The translations under genes and the position numbers were made by a program. A model generated the notes under the pieces. The model made no database searches. It was given only the letters and a program-made list of their open reading frames with translations, and was not told where the DNA came from. 64,000 nt of DNA from Advenella kashmirensis W13003 (GTDB lineage: Bacteria > Pseudomonadota > Gammaproteobacteria > Burkholderiales > Burkholderiaceae_B), in the NCBI RefSeq assembly GCF_000506985.1, contig NZ_KI650980.1, positions 124,001-188,000 of the forward strand, written 5' to 3'. Below, piece by piece: positions 1-8,109 of this stretch. The first letter of the stretch is position 1; every line of letters starts with the position of its first letter.

Positions 1-527
1 CTGCCATTCAGCTGGTCAAGGCGTTGGGTGGTATTGCATTGGCCGGTGTGGCTGGTGAAGAACAGGCCGAGGCAGCGCGTGCGCTGGGCGCCGATCACGT
101 TATCGATCTGACGACGCCCAATCTGCGCGATTCGCTCAGGGAGCAGGTGTTCGCGTGCACGAACGGTCATGGCGCGGACGTGGTACTGGACCCGCTGGGC
201 GACGATATTTTCGATGCCGCCATCCGGGCTGTCGCGTGGTGCGGGCGGGTGGTGTGTATCGGGTTTGCTGCGGGCCGGATTCCCACGCTGAAAGTGAATT
301 ATTTGCTGGTGAAAAATATTTCGGTATGCGGGTTGCAATGGAGCGATTATCGTGATCGCCAGCCTGAAAAAGTCAAGGACGTACAACAGCATTTATACGC
401 TATGCATGCCACCGGTGCGTTGCGACCGCTGATTACCGAAGTCTTGCCATTGGAGCGCTTTGCAGAGCCCTTGCGCGTGCTTGCCAGTGGCAAAGGGCGG
501 GGGAAGTATGTGCTCAAATTAAATTGA
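1..527 (+). CDS. NADPH:quinone oxidoreductase family protein, C-terminal part
   Basis: The reading frame is open from base 3 and ends with TGA at 525-527, so the 5' part lies outside the window. The visible part begins inside the Rossmann dinucleotide fold ([10 protein letters not shown], then GADHVIDL) and continues through the usual C-terminal segment of zinc-independent medium-chain dehydrogenases, ending [12 protein letters not shown]. Family members reduce quinones or reactive carbonyls with NAD(P)H in the cytoplasm. A full-length relative of the same superfamily lies at 48817-49794. The substrate cannot be told from this part. Family assignment is secure; the exact reaction is not. Confidence 0.85.
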   Translation, partial: AIQLVKALGGIALAGVAGEEQAEAARALGADHVIDLTTPNLRDSLREQVFACTNGHGADVVLDPLGDDIFDAAIRAVAWCGRVVCIGFAAGRIPTLKVNYLLVKNISVCGLQWSDYRDRQPEKVKDVQQHLYAMHATGALRPLITEVLPLERFAEPLRVLASGKGRGKYVLKLN

Positions 528-750
528 TACTATGGTACATGAGAGCGCATCGCCAGTTGTGTTTGCGCGCTCTGCTTAAAAGAATAACCGGCCTGCCGGC
601 AATTTTTTTAATGTCCTAGTAGATGTTGCTATTTTTGTGATGGCAAACGATGGCTTTGATAAAAGCAAATTGTGTTATCTGCTCATACGGACGACGCCGT
701 TAAGCGCGTGAATGCATAAACCGAATTCATATTCAAGTTTTTTTTGCTAA

Positions 751-772
751 AATGAATGATCGTTCATTCATT
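751..772. promoter_or_regulatory. perfect inverted repeat, probable TetR-family operator
   Basis: Two perfect 9-base arms, AATGAATGA and TCATTCATT, are separated by TCGT. The repeat sits in the 300-base gap before the arginase-like gene at 829, with a TetR-family regulator two genes down at 1767. Operators containing GAACGATCATTC-like cores are common for TetR-type regulators of acyl-CoA metabolism. That this TetR binds here is inference. Confidence 0.6.
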
Positions 773-828
773 AATGCGTTCCAATATGCGTGTGAATGGG
801 CCTTTCCCCGATATTTAAGAGTGACACT

Positions 829-1719
829 ATGACCAAGTTTGACGAAAAAAGTTTGCGGCTAATTTTCCCCTTGTGGCAAGGCGGAGACAATCCTCCTTAT
901 TATCTGGGTTCCAAATTGCTTGCGTGGCTTGCGCCCGAGCCCACCGGACCGGTGGAAGAAGTGCCCGTCGAACCCTCAGGCAACGTCGCACTGCCAGTGG
1001 AAAACAAGATGCGCGGCCGCAGTGTTCTGGTCAGGCAGACCCAGGCCGCGCAGGATATTGTCCAGCGCCGACAACCTGATTCGGTTGTTGTTCTGGGCGG
1101 AGACTGTCTGGTTTCGCTTGCGCCTTTTGCCTGGCTTAGCGAGCGATATGGCGATAAACTGGGTGTTCTATGGATTGATTCGCATCCGGACGTCCAGAAC
1201 CCGGAGCAGTACAGTAATGCGCATGCGCACGTTCTTGGCACGCTCATGGGGCAGGGCGACCCCGATCTGACCCGATTCGTGAGTCGTCCGATCAGCCCGC
1301 GGAATGTTATGATCGCCGGTATTCACAGCCCGTTGCCACATGAGGCAGCGTTCATCGCTCGTCATGGCATCCGGACATGTGCGCCTGAAGCGGTTCGGGA
1401 GGGAGCAGAGCCAGTGATGCAATGGCTCGATGAAAGCTGCATCGAAGTGCTGGCCATTCACTTTGACCTTGACGTGCTGGATCCTGCTCATTTCCGCTCG
1501 GTTCTGTTCGCCCGTCCAGGCAGGGGGCAGGACGACTTTGGCAATGTGGCAGAAGGTAAACTGGACATCTCCGATGTACTGCAACTTATCCGACAGGTCG
1601 CATCAAAGAAAAAAGTAGTGGGGCTGACCCTCGCCGAGCACCTGCCATGGGATGCGGTCAATCTCAGGACAATGCTTGCACAATTGCCGTTATTGTCTCA
1701 TGAGGGAGAGTCAAGTTGA
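829..1719 (+). CDS. arginase/agmatinase-fold ureohydrolase-like protein with altered metal site
   Basis: This 296-residue protein has the arginase/agmatinase fold signatures. GGDC stands at residues 90-93 where the family has GGDH, DSHPD is at 117-121, and FDLDVLDP starts at 212. Five of the six usual dimanganese ligands are therefore present and the first His is replaced by Cys93. Known relatives hydrolyse guanidino or formimidoyl substrates to urea or formamide. ATG 829 is preferred over ATG 796 because homology begins there; neither has a strong ribosome site. It lies behind the palindrome at 751-772 and before a TetR gene, which suggests local control. The substrate is unknown, and loss of a ligand could mean a different metal or activity. 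Confidence 0.75.
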   Translation: MTKFDEKSLRLIFPLWQGGDNPPYYLGSKLLAWLAPEPTGPVEEVPVEPSGNVALPVENKMRGRSVLVRQTQAAQDIVQRRQPDSVVVLGGDCLVSLAPFAWLSERYGDKLGVLWIDSHPDVQNPEQYSNAHAHVLGTLMGQGDPDLTRFVSRPISPRNVMIAGIHSPLPHEAAFIARHGIRTCAPEAVREGAEPVMQWLDESCIEVLAIHFDLDVLDPAHFRSVLFARPGRGQDDFGNVAEGKLDISDVLQLIRQVASKKKVVGLTLAEHLPWDAVNLRTMLAQLPLLSHEGESS

Positions 1720-1766
1720 TAGGTGCACGGGCGGCATAAAACCGCCTGTTTTTACAGGAATGAATA

Positions 1767-2339
1767 ATGCAGAAGGACACCGAGACATTCCAGAAGCTGA
1801 TTAAGGCTGCTGCCTGCTGTTTCTCGGAAAGAGGATTCAGCGCGACCAGTGTCAAGGAAATCGCTGCCCGCGCTGGGATCAGTCAGGGAGCGATGTATAC
1901 CTACTTCAAAAGCAAGGACGATCTGATTGCCGCCATTGTGTTGGAAGAGCAGCACTCGGCACTGGAAAAACAGGGCCAAGATTATACAACGTCGCACTTT
2001 CAGAGGTTGTGTGACCTGGTCGTGTCCTGCATCAGTGATGTTGGGTATCCGGTGACGCATAACCTGTGGGTGGAAATTCTGGCCGAATCGGCTCGCAACC
2101 CAAAGCTGCGGGAGACGTTTGTGGAAAGCGATAAGGCCATGCGTAAAGGCATTGCACGTATTATTGATCAGGGTGTGAGCAATGGAGAGTTCCGCCCGGG
2201 TATCCGTTCGCGCGAGGCCACCCTTTATATTTTTGCGCTGATGGACGGGTTGATCGCAAGAAAGGCCATTGATCCGAATTTTTCCGTATCGAAATCGTTG
2301 CCGTCGTTTGTCAGGGTGCTGCGAAGCATACTTTCCTGA
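1767..2339 (+). CDS. TetR/AcrR-family transcriptional regulator
   Basis: This is a 190-residue protein. Its N-terminal helix-turn-helix reads GFSATSVKEIAARAGIS followed by GAMYTYFKSKDDL, the TetR hallmark, at about residues 24-56. The remaining all-helical part would be the ligand-binding and dimer domain. The gene is 47 bases after the arginase-like gene and upstream of a CaiB CoA-transferase, Bug and crotonase set. A likely role is ligand-relieved repression of this block through the palindrome at 751-772, the latter being inference. The ligand could be an acyl-CoA or the imported acid. Confidence 0.9.
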   Translation: MQKDTETFQKLIKAAACCFSERGFSATSVKEIAARAGISQGAMYTYFKSKDDLIAAIVLEEQHSALEKQGQDYTTSHFQRLCDLVVSCISDVGYPVTHNLWVEILAESARNPKLRETFVESDKAMRKGIARIIDQGVSNGEFRPGIRSREATLYIFALMDGLIARKAIDPNFSVSKSLPSFVRVLRSILS

Positions 2340-2470
2340 TGCGGGCAGCGTAGAGCCGGATTATTCGTCTTGCCTTGAATAATTTCGAACGCCGCGATCA
2401 AATACTTCAACTGGATATACTTTTGATTCCATCATAGACTTTCTTCCATATTGTAGAAGAAGGCATACAC

Positions 2471-3658
2471 ATGTTGGGTTCGGCACTGAAGGGCATAAAA
2501 GTAGTAGATCTATCGCGCATACTGGCCGGGCCGTGGTGCACTCAGAATCTTGCAGACCTGGGTGCGGAAATCGTCAAAATTGAACGACCGGGCAGTGGAG
2601 ACGACACGCGCGGATGGGGACCGCCTTATCTGGAATCCGCCGATGGCGATAGCATGTCCGCCTATTTCATGAGCTGCAATCGCGGCAAGAAATCGGTTGC
2701 ACTGGACTTTACGCAGGAAGCCGACAGGCAGACGTTGCTGGCGCTTATTCGTGACGCCGACGTGCTGGTTGAAAACTTTCGTGTTGGTACGTTGAAGAAG
2801 TACGGATTGGATTACCACAGTATCAAGACCGTGAATCCGCGTCTGGTTTATGCGTCCATCACAGGTTACGGACAAACGGGCCCCAAGGCGCATCGACCAG
2901 GCTATGACTATATTTTCCAGGGCCTGGGCGGGTTAATGAGCTATACAGGTCGGGCTGATGGCGAGCCAGGTGCCGGGCCTTTGCGCACGGGTGTTGCCGT
3001 TGTGGATATCACAACCGGCATGTATGCGACGTCCGCAATCCTGGCGGCCCTGTTTCAGCGCACGCAGACGGGGCAAGGCGCCTGGCTGGATTTGGCGCTG
3101 CTTGATGTCGCTGTCGCCATGAACGCCAATCAGGCGGCCAATTTCCTGGTGTCGGGTAAAAGCCCGCAGCGCACAGGCAACGCGCATCCCAATCTGGCCC
3201 CTTATGAAGTTTTCCGGGCAAGCGATGGTTTTTTCATTCTGGCTATCGGTAACGATACGCAGTTTGCGCGCTTTTGCGATTTCTGCGGCCAGCCCGGGCT
3301 GGCGCAGGATGAGCGGTTCAGGACTAACAGCGGCAGGATAAACAATTTATCTGTACTGCGACAAATCCTGAATGAAATACTGGGCGCAAAGCCGCGCCAG
3401 TTCTGGACCGACGCGCTGGATACGCTGGGCATATCCTGGGGGGCGGTCAATTCGCTGGAGGAGGTGTTTCAGGATGAACAGGTCCGGCATCGCCTAATGC
3501 TTCAAAAAACGATTCATCCCAAGCTGGGTGAAATCAACCTGGTCAAGAATCCCATGTTGGCCGGAAATCCGCAGGCCGGCACTAACCCTGACGCTCCGCC
3601 GTTACTGGGCGAGCATACTGAGTTGGTGCTTGGATGTCTGAATACACATATTGAGTGA
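2471..3658 (+). CDS. CaiB/BaiF family III CoA-transferase
   Basis: This 395-residue protein has the family III CoA-transferase sequence from the N-terminus: VVDLSRILAGPWCTQNLADLGAEIVKIE, shown here by its core DLSRILAGP and LADLGAEVIKIE-like stretch, then NRGKKSVALD, ENFRVGTLKKYG, and YASITGYGQTGP. Enzymes of this family move CoA between carboxylic acids through an aspartyl-CoA thioester. AAGAAGG precedes ATG 2471 at a good distance. It is followed after 6 bases by a Bug receptor and then a crotonase, so uptake, activation and hydration of one acid is a reasonable reading. Its paralogue is at 16919-18082. The CoA donor and acceptor are unknown. Confidence 0.9.
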   Translation: MLGSALKGIKVVDLSRILAGPWCTQNLADLGAEIVKIERPGSGDDTRGWGPPYLESADGDSMSAYFMSCNRGKKSVALDFTQEADRQTLLALIRDADVLVENFRVGTLKKYGLDYHSIKTVNPRLVYASITGYGQTGPKAHRPGYDYIFQGLGGLMSYTGRADGEPGAGPLRTGVAVVDITTGMYATSAILAALFQRTQTGQGAWLDLALLDVAVAMNANQAANFLVSGKSPQRTGNAHPNLAPYEVFRASDGFFILAIGNDTQFARFCDFCGQPGLAQDERFRTNSGRINNLSVLRQILNEILGAKPRQFWTDALDTLGISWGAVNSLEEVFQDEQVRHRLMLQKTIHPKLGEINLVKNPMLAGNPQAGTNPDAPPLLGEHTELVLGCLNTHIE

Positions 3659-3664
3659 TAAAAA

Positions 3665-4630
3665 ATGCATAAAAACTTTAAAGTTTGTGCCGCGGCATGC
3701 CTGTTTTCATTGTCCAGCATTGCCGCTGCGCAATATCCTGATCGTACTGTTGAGCTCATTGTCCCGTATGCGCCAGGAGGAACAACAGACTTGATTGCAC
3801 GTATCGTCGCGGCAAAACTGAGCGACGTGCTGGCGCAGTCCGTGGTGGTGGTCAATAAGCCCGGGGCCGGAGGAGCGGTGGGTAGCGCCTACGGTGCGAG
3901 GCAAAAGCCTGACGGATACACACTTGTCATGGCTGTCGAAAGCTCGCACGCTGTGAATCCTAGCGTACAAAGCAAGCAGCAATACGATCCCGTGAAGGAC
4001 TTTACGCCCATCAGCAATCTGGTTAATGTGCCCGGGGTGCTAGATGTCAATGCCAAATCTGATATTAAGACTTTTCAGCAATTGCTCGCTGCCCTGAAGG
4101 CAGAACCGGGAAAGTTCTCTTTTGGCTCATCGGGATTAGGGGGGTACAGCCATTTATTCGGAGAGCGTTTCCTGAGCGAGACCGGCACCGATATGCTTCA
4201 TGTTCCGTACAACGGGCTTGGACCTGCGTTGACTGCGCTTCTGGGTAATCAAATCCAGGTTGTTTTTGACAATCTTCCATCATCAACCGGCCAAATCGAG
4301 GCTGGCGCGTTCCGTCCGCTGGCTGTCGCGGCGCCCACCCGGGTAAAGAGCCTGCCCGATGTGCCCACTTATGCCGAAGTGGGTTATCCCCAGTTGAATA
4401 CGCCGTCCTGGTTCGGCATTGCAGCGCCGGCCAACATTCCAGCTGATGTGCTCAGCACCCTTAATAAAGCCGTAGGCGAGACACTGGCCGATCCCAAGGT
4501 GATCGACCTGATCGAAAAGCAGGGCGGCATACCCGACCACACGTCTCCCGAGGAATTCAAGCAACTTATTGAGGAGTCCAATAAAAGATGGCAAGACGTT
4601 GTGCAGGATATCGGTTTTGAAAAACTTTGA
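3665..4630 (+). CDS. Bug/TctC-family periplasmic solute receptor
   Basis: This 321-residue protein has a signal peptide ending near SSIAAA-QYPDR. The mature part shows Bug family marks: VPYAPGGTTDLIAR, VVNKPGAGGAVGS, KPDGYT, and the ligand loop FGSSGLGGYSHL. It would bind a carboxylate-type ligand in the periplasm. It lies between CaiB CoA-transferase (6-base gap) and a crotonase (8-base gap), so it probably supplies that pathway. No TctA/TctB membrane gene is present in the window. It may act with a distant transporter or purely as a sensor. The ligand is unknown. Confidence 0.93.
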   Translation: MHKNFKVCAAACLFSLSSIAAAQYPDRTVELIVPYAPGGTTDLIARIVAAKLSDVLAQSVVVVNKPGAGGAVGSAYGARQKPDGYTLVMAVESSHAVNPSVQSKQQYDPVKDFTPISNLVNVPGVLDVNAKSDIKTFQQLLAALKAEPGKFSFGSSGLGGYSHLFGERFLSETGTDMLHVPYNGLGPALTALLGNQIQVVFDNLPSSTGQIEAGAFRPLAVAAPTRVKSLPDVPTYAEVGYPQLNTPSWFGIAAPANIPADVLSTLNKAVGETLADPKVIDLIEKQGGIPDHTSPEEFKQLIEESNKRWQDVVQDIGFEKL

Positions 4631-4638
4631 GGTGAATA

Positions 4639-5424
4639 ATGAACACAAATGCGAATTCTGAGTACTGCGATCTGTCAGTAGACGATAACGGCATCGGGAC
4701 ACTATGCATTCAGAATGCTGGAAAATTGAATATTCTGGGCACGCCTGTTATTGGCGCCCTGACTGATGCACTAGGCCATGTGGCTGAACGAGATGACATT
4801 CGTGTGCTGGTGGTGCGCGGGGAGGGCGATCGGGCGTTTATCGCCGGTGCCGATATCAAGGAAATGGCACATTTCGACATGCAACGTGCCGAGATATTCA
4901 TTGATGGTTTACGCAAGTTATCCGATGCAGTGCGGCTGCTGCCCAAGCCTGTGATTGCCAGGATTCCCGGCTGGTGCCTTGGCGGGGGCATGGAGTTTGC
5001 ACTCGCGTGCGACTTGCGCATCGGAGCCGATGCAGCAAAAATGGGGATGCCCGAGGTCAAGGTTGGTATCCCCTCCATTATCCAGGCCGCGCTCCTTCCC
5101 CGGTTAATCGGGACGGCTCGTTCCAACTGGATGTTATTGACCGGCGAAATTGTGGCGGCTGACAAGGCATTGAATTGGGGGCTGTTCGACAGTGTCGTGC
5201 CACTGGCTGAACTGGATGAAGAGGTCACTCGCGTGGCCGGTATGCTGGCTGGGCTGGCGCCTGCCGCGTTGGCTCAGCAGAAACGTCTGTTGCGCGAATG
5301 GGAAAACGAGCCTCTCGAAACATCCATTCTGAATGGTGTGCGTGAGTTTGCGCAGGCATTCAACACGGGCGAGCCGCAGAAGTACATGGGCGAGTTTATT
5401 AAGGCAAAACAGAAGTCCAGTTAA
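4639..5424 (+). CDS. enoyl-CoA hydratase/isomerase (crotonase) family protein
   Basis: This is a 261-residue crotonase-fold protein. The first oxyanion-hole region reads AFIAGADIKEMA at about residues 71-82, and the second reads IPGWCLGGGMEFALACDLRIG at about 112-132, given here by its GWCLGGGMEFALACD core. An acidic residue at MGMPEVKVGI occupies the position of one catalytic Glu of hydratases. It acts on CoA thioesters in the cytoplasm, adding water to or isomerising a 2-enoyl-CoA. It closes the CaiB-Bug-crotonase run, with hairpins following at 5429-5469 and a terminator at 5591. The exact acyl chain is unknown. Confidence 0.9.
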   Translation: MNTNANSEYCDLSVDDNGIGTLCIQNAGKLNILGTPVIGALTDALGHVAERDDIRVLVVRGEGDRAFIAGADIKEMAHFDMQRAEIFIDGLRKLSDAVRLLPKPVIARIPGWCLGGGMEFALACDLRIGADAAKMGMPEVKVGIPSIIQAALLPRLIGTARSNWMLLTGEIVAADKALNWGLFDSVVPLAELDEEVTRVAGMLAGLAPAALAQQKRLLREWENEPLETSILNGVREFAQAFNTGEPQKYMGEFIKAKQKSS

Positions 5425-5428
5425 CAAG

Positions 5429-5469
5429 CCATCCATCAATGTCGACTGTCCAGGGCAGTCTTTGGATGG
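5429..5469 (+). other. nested inverted repeats directly after the crotonase gene
   Basis: An outer stem CCATCCA (5429-5435) pairs with TGGATGG (5463-5469), and inside it GACTG (5444-5448) pairs with CAGTC (5456-5460). It begins five bases after the stop codon. There is no T-tract, so it is more likely a 3'-end stabilising or processing structure than a terminator. Confidence 0.45.
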
Positions 5470-5590
5470 TTAAAGCAGTCTATGTGCGTGTAGCCAACAG
5501 TAAGCAAAAAATAAATTACACTTACAGCAGTAACGGTAGCATGGTGATTGAGTGATGTATCGCTAAAATATGACAATCATCATTTTTAAT

Positions 5591-5620
5591 CCTGGTCTTT
5601 GCATGCAGAGACCAGGTTTT
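5591..5620 (+). terminator. intrinsic terminator of the CoA-transferase/Bug/crotonase operon
   Basis: CCTGGTCT (5591-5598) pairs perfectly with AGACCAGG (5609-5616) over a ten-base loop, followed by TTTT. It lies 167 bases after the crotonase stop and before the LysR gene, separating the two transcription units. Confidence 0.65.
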
Positions 5621-5702
5621 GCCGTTCGGACGAAAATTATCTATTAAATAATTTATTATTCGCCGCTTAGCTGTTTGCGTCACGATCTACGGAACACATA
5701 AT

Positions 5703-6632
5703 TTGCGCTACGAACTCAAAGATCTGAAGCTCTTTCTTGCGATTGTTCAGGCCCAGAACCTTTCGGTGGGGGCTGCCCAAATGCACATGACGGCCTCGTC
5801 CGCCAGCTACCGCTTGAAGAATCTGGAATATACAGTGGGCAGCGGGCTATTTGTGCGGACCTCAAAAGGCATGATAACAACGCCTGCGGGAGAGGTTTTG
5901 GCCCGTCATGCGAAGAAGCTATTGGCAAGTGTTGAGCTGATGCACACTGAACTCAATGAGTATTCCGGCAATTTGCGCGGTTCGATCAGGGTGCTTGCCA
6001 ACAGCAGTTCGCTTAATGGTTTTCTGATTCCCAGCCTTGCCAGATTTCTGACGGGTAATACCGGTATTAATGTGGATCTGAATGAGAAAGAAAGCCTGAA
6101 AATCAGTCATGCAATCGAGGAGGGCGTGGCCGATATCGGGATTGGCGCCGATCTCGATCAGCTACCCAGTCTGGAACGCCATCTGTACGCGCAAGATAGA
6201 CTGGTTTGTGTGGTCCCGCGGGATCACCCCTTGGCCGGTATGTCAGACACCTCTTTCGAAGAAATTCTGGATCATGATCTGGTGTCCGTACAACAGGCAA
6301 GCAGTAACTTTCTGTTCTTGTCCAACCAGGCGCGGTTATCCGGAAAATCCATGAAAGTACGGGTGCATGTGCATAATTTCAATTCGGCGCTCTATATGGT
6401 CGAGGCTGGAGTGGGTATTGCCATTGTTCCCGCCAGCATTGCCATTGCGGCGACTGCGCCGGGCCTGCTGGTCGCGCTTCCCATGACTGATGTCTGGGCA
6501 GAACGAACGCTGCATTTGGTAATGCGCGTAGATTCAGGCGAACAGACGGGCCTCATACGGGAGTTTGCCGATATTCTGTTGAATGATCCGCAGGTGGCTG
6601 AGGCACGGCCGGCGCAGATGTCGCCAGCATGA
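5703..6632 (+). CDS. LysR-family transcriptional regulator
   Basis: This 309-residue protein has an N-terminal winged helix-turn-helix typical of LysR regulators (DLKLFLAIVQAQNLSVGAAQ then TASSASYRLKNLE), followed by a periplasmic-binding-like effector domain (VDLNEKESL, DIGIGADL, LVCVVPRDHPLA). The frame opens with TTG at 5703; no ATG or GTG fits the family start as well. It follows a terminator and is 40 bases before the phosphotransferase gene at 6673 on the same strand, so the two may be co-transcribed. The effector is unknown and no LysR box was identified with confidence. Confidence 0.9.
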   Translation: MRYELKDLKLFLAIVQAQNLSVGAAQMHMTASSASYRLKNLEYTVGSGLFVRTSKGMITTPAGEVLARHAKKLLASVELMHTELNEYSGNLRGSIRVLANSSSLNGFLIPSLARFLTGNTGINVDLNEKESLKISHAIEEGVADIGIGADLDQLPSLERHLYAQDRLVCVVPRDHPLAGMSDTSFEEILDHDLVSVQQASSNFLFLSNQARLSGKSMKVRVHVHNFNSALYMVEAGVGIAIVPASIAIAATAPGLLVALPMTDVWAERTLHLVMRVDSGEQTGLIREFADILLNDPQVAEARPAQMSPA

Positions 6633-6672
6633 GGTGAAGCGCGAATGACATTGACGCCATTTGGGAGAAAAA

Positions 6673-7410
6673 ATGAGTCGTGAACGATTAACGGTAGATG
6701 TTCCCGACGACATCGTAAATATTCCGGACTCAGTTTTGGATATTGCGGGGACAAATCGAGTCGAGCTCGTTTGGCGCAATGAACTGGGTGGCCTGACGTT
6801 TCGTTTCCATGGTAAGGAAGGAACCCGTTACATCAAATGGCAGTCTTCAGCGGAATTGAGTCCGGCAGAATATGAGGATGTGAACCTCATTACAGAGTCC
6901 GAGAAGCTGCGCTGGGCGGGGCAGTACGTGGCCGTTCCCAGAGTTATTGACTGCGGCAAACAAAATGGCGCGGTCTGGCTGGTCACCGAGGCAATCGACG
7001 CGATACCTGCTGTTGACCAGCGATGGCGAGACCAAGCGGAAGTTGCCGTGCGTGCCATCGCGACGGGACTACGCCGATTTCACGACGCTTTGCCGGTGGA
7101 AAGTTGCCCCTATCGGGGTGCATGGCTAAGAACGACGTCGGTGCCGGAGCCGGAGCGCCTGGTTGTTTGTCATGGGGATCCATGTGTGCCGAACACACTG
7201 CTGACCAGGCAGGGCGGGTTTTCTGCACACGTTGATCTTTGTCGGCTAGGTATTGCGGATCGGTGGGCGGATTTGGCGATTGCGACCTACAGTATCAGTT
7301 GGGAAGGGAATTTTGGACAGAGTTATGATGATCTTTTTTTCTCGACCTACGGCATTGAGCCTGACGCCGAGAGAATTCAGTTTTACCGGGACCTCTGGGA
7401 CAAGGACTGA
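6673..7410 (+). CDS. APH(3')-like aminoglycoside phosphotransferase, shortened
   Basis: This 245-residue protein belongs to the aminoglycoside 3'-phosphotransferase-like kinases. CHGDPCVPN near residues 167-174 holds the catalytic Asp169 and Asn174. VDLCRLGIADRWADLA near 187-201 holds the metal-binding Asp188, and an ATP-site Lys is likely in RYIKW. ATG 6673 is chosen over TTG 6661 because GGGAG lies 5 bases ahead of it. Compared with typical members (about 260-270 residues) the segment between CPY (145-147) and the HGD motif is roughly 35-40 residues shorter, from memory of the family. That may reduce or change activity. It need not confer resistance; chromosomal relatives exist with unknown substrates. 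Confidence 0.75.
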   Translation: MSRERLTVDVPDDIVNIPDSVLDIAGTNRVELVWRNELGGLTFRFHGKEGTRYIKWQSSAELSPAEYEDVNLITESEKLRWAGQYVAVPRVIDCGKQNGAVWLVTEAIDAIPAVDQRWRDQAEVAVRAIATGLRRFHDALPVESCPYRGAWLRTTSVPEPERLVVCHGDPCVPNTLLTRQGGFSAHVDLCRLGIADRWADLAIATYSISWEGNFGQSYDDLFFSTYGIEPDAERIQFYRDLWDKD

Positions 7411-8109
7411 CAGGTTGGTAGTCTGCTGATTTTGACCTTCCATACAGACCTTGGAATATATATTGAAAGAAGAAATCGGACCTATATTTGTCCGTAATTT
7501 CAGTATATGGATATCATTTCTTGAGGCCGACGGATGGTCTCTGTAGGGAGTTGTGTATACGCATCATGTCCCTGGGTCAATCAGTCTAGTTGTCAAGATC
7601 ACCGACGGTGAGCACAACGGGGAGGTGACTATCAATTTCCCAATAGGACACACGCCTAAACACTACTGATTCAGTTGTGAGGCAACTGTCTGGAATATCC
7701 AACGCGTCCTGGAAGAGCGGCATGTCAAAGACAAACTTCTAGCACTTGGACTACAAAACGAATTCCACGGCGCTGTGAGTTTTCAGAAATATATTGCTTC
7801 AGAGCAGAGTCGATGGAAAAAGCTCATCGATCAAGCAAGAATAGCAGCTAAATATAAGCGTTTCTGCTCAATGCTCTCTCGATCACTATCATCATAACTA
7901 AGAGCAAAAAAATCCCCGGACGTGCGTATGAATACATGGATCATCTCCTGGGAGTCCGAGAAATTGTTCGTGCCTCCCAGGGGGCAAGGTTGAGTTGCCG
8001 TTGACATTATGTGATTTATGCCTGATTTGTAATGCTTAGATGTATGTTCGTCTCTCCCCGAGTCATCTGTTTGTCGCTGGTAAGACGCTACTTTCCAAGG
8101 GGCAATTTA
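7411..8109. other. gene-poor, degraded stretch
   Basis: No intact gene is seen here. It contains the Bug fragment at 7670-7897. A short inverted repeat, CCTGGGAG (7947-7954) and CTCCCAGG (7974-7981), lies after it without a T-tract. Another frame after 7908 gives about 30 residues of readable protein before a stop but matches nothing I recognise. The stretch looks like a decayed remnant between two catabolic blocks. Confidence 0.5.
7670..7897 (+). pseudogene. C-terminal remnant of a Bug/TctC receptor gene
   Basis: After an in-frame TGA (7667-7669) the frame reads WNIQRVLEERHVKDKLLALG, then FQKYIASEQSRWKKLIDQA, and stops at TAA 7895-7897. This matches the usual C-terminal end of Bug receptors, in which a VKxRLxALGL stretch is followed by a FxxYIxSExxRWxKVIKxAGI-type helix. 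There is no start codon, signal peptide or ligand-binding part. It has no ATG near its beginning. It is the seventh trace of this family in the window. Confidence 0.7.
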
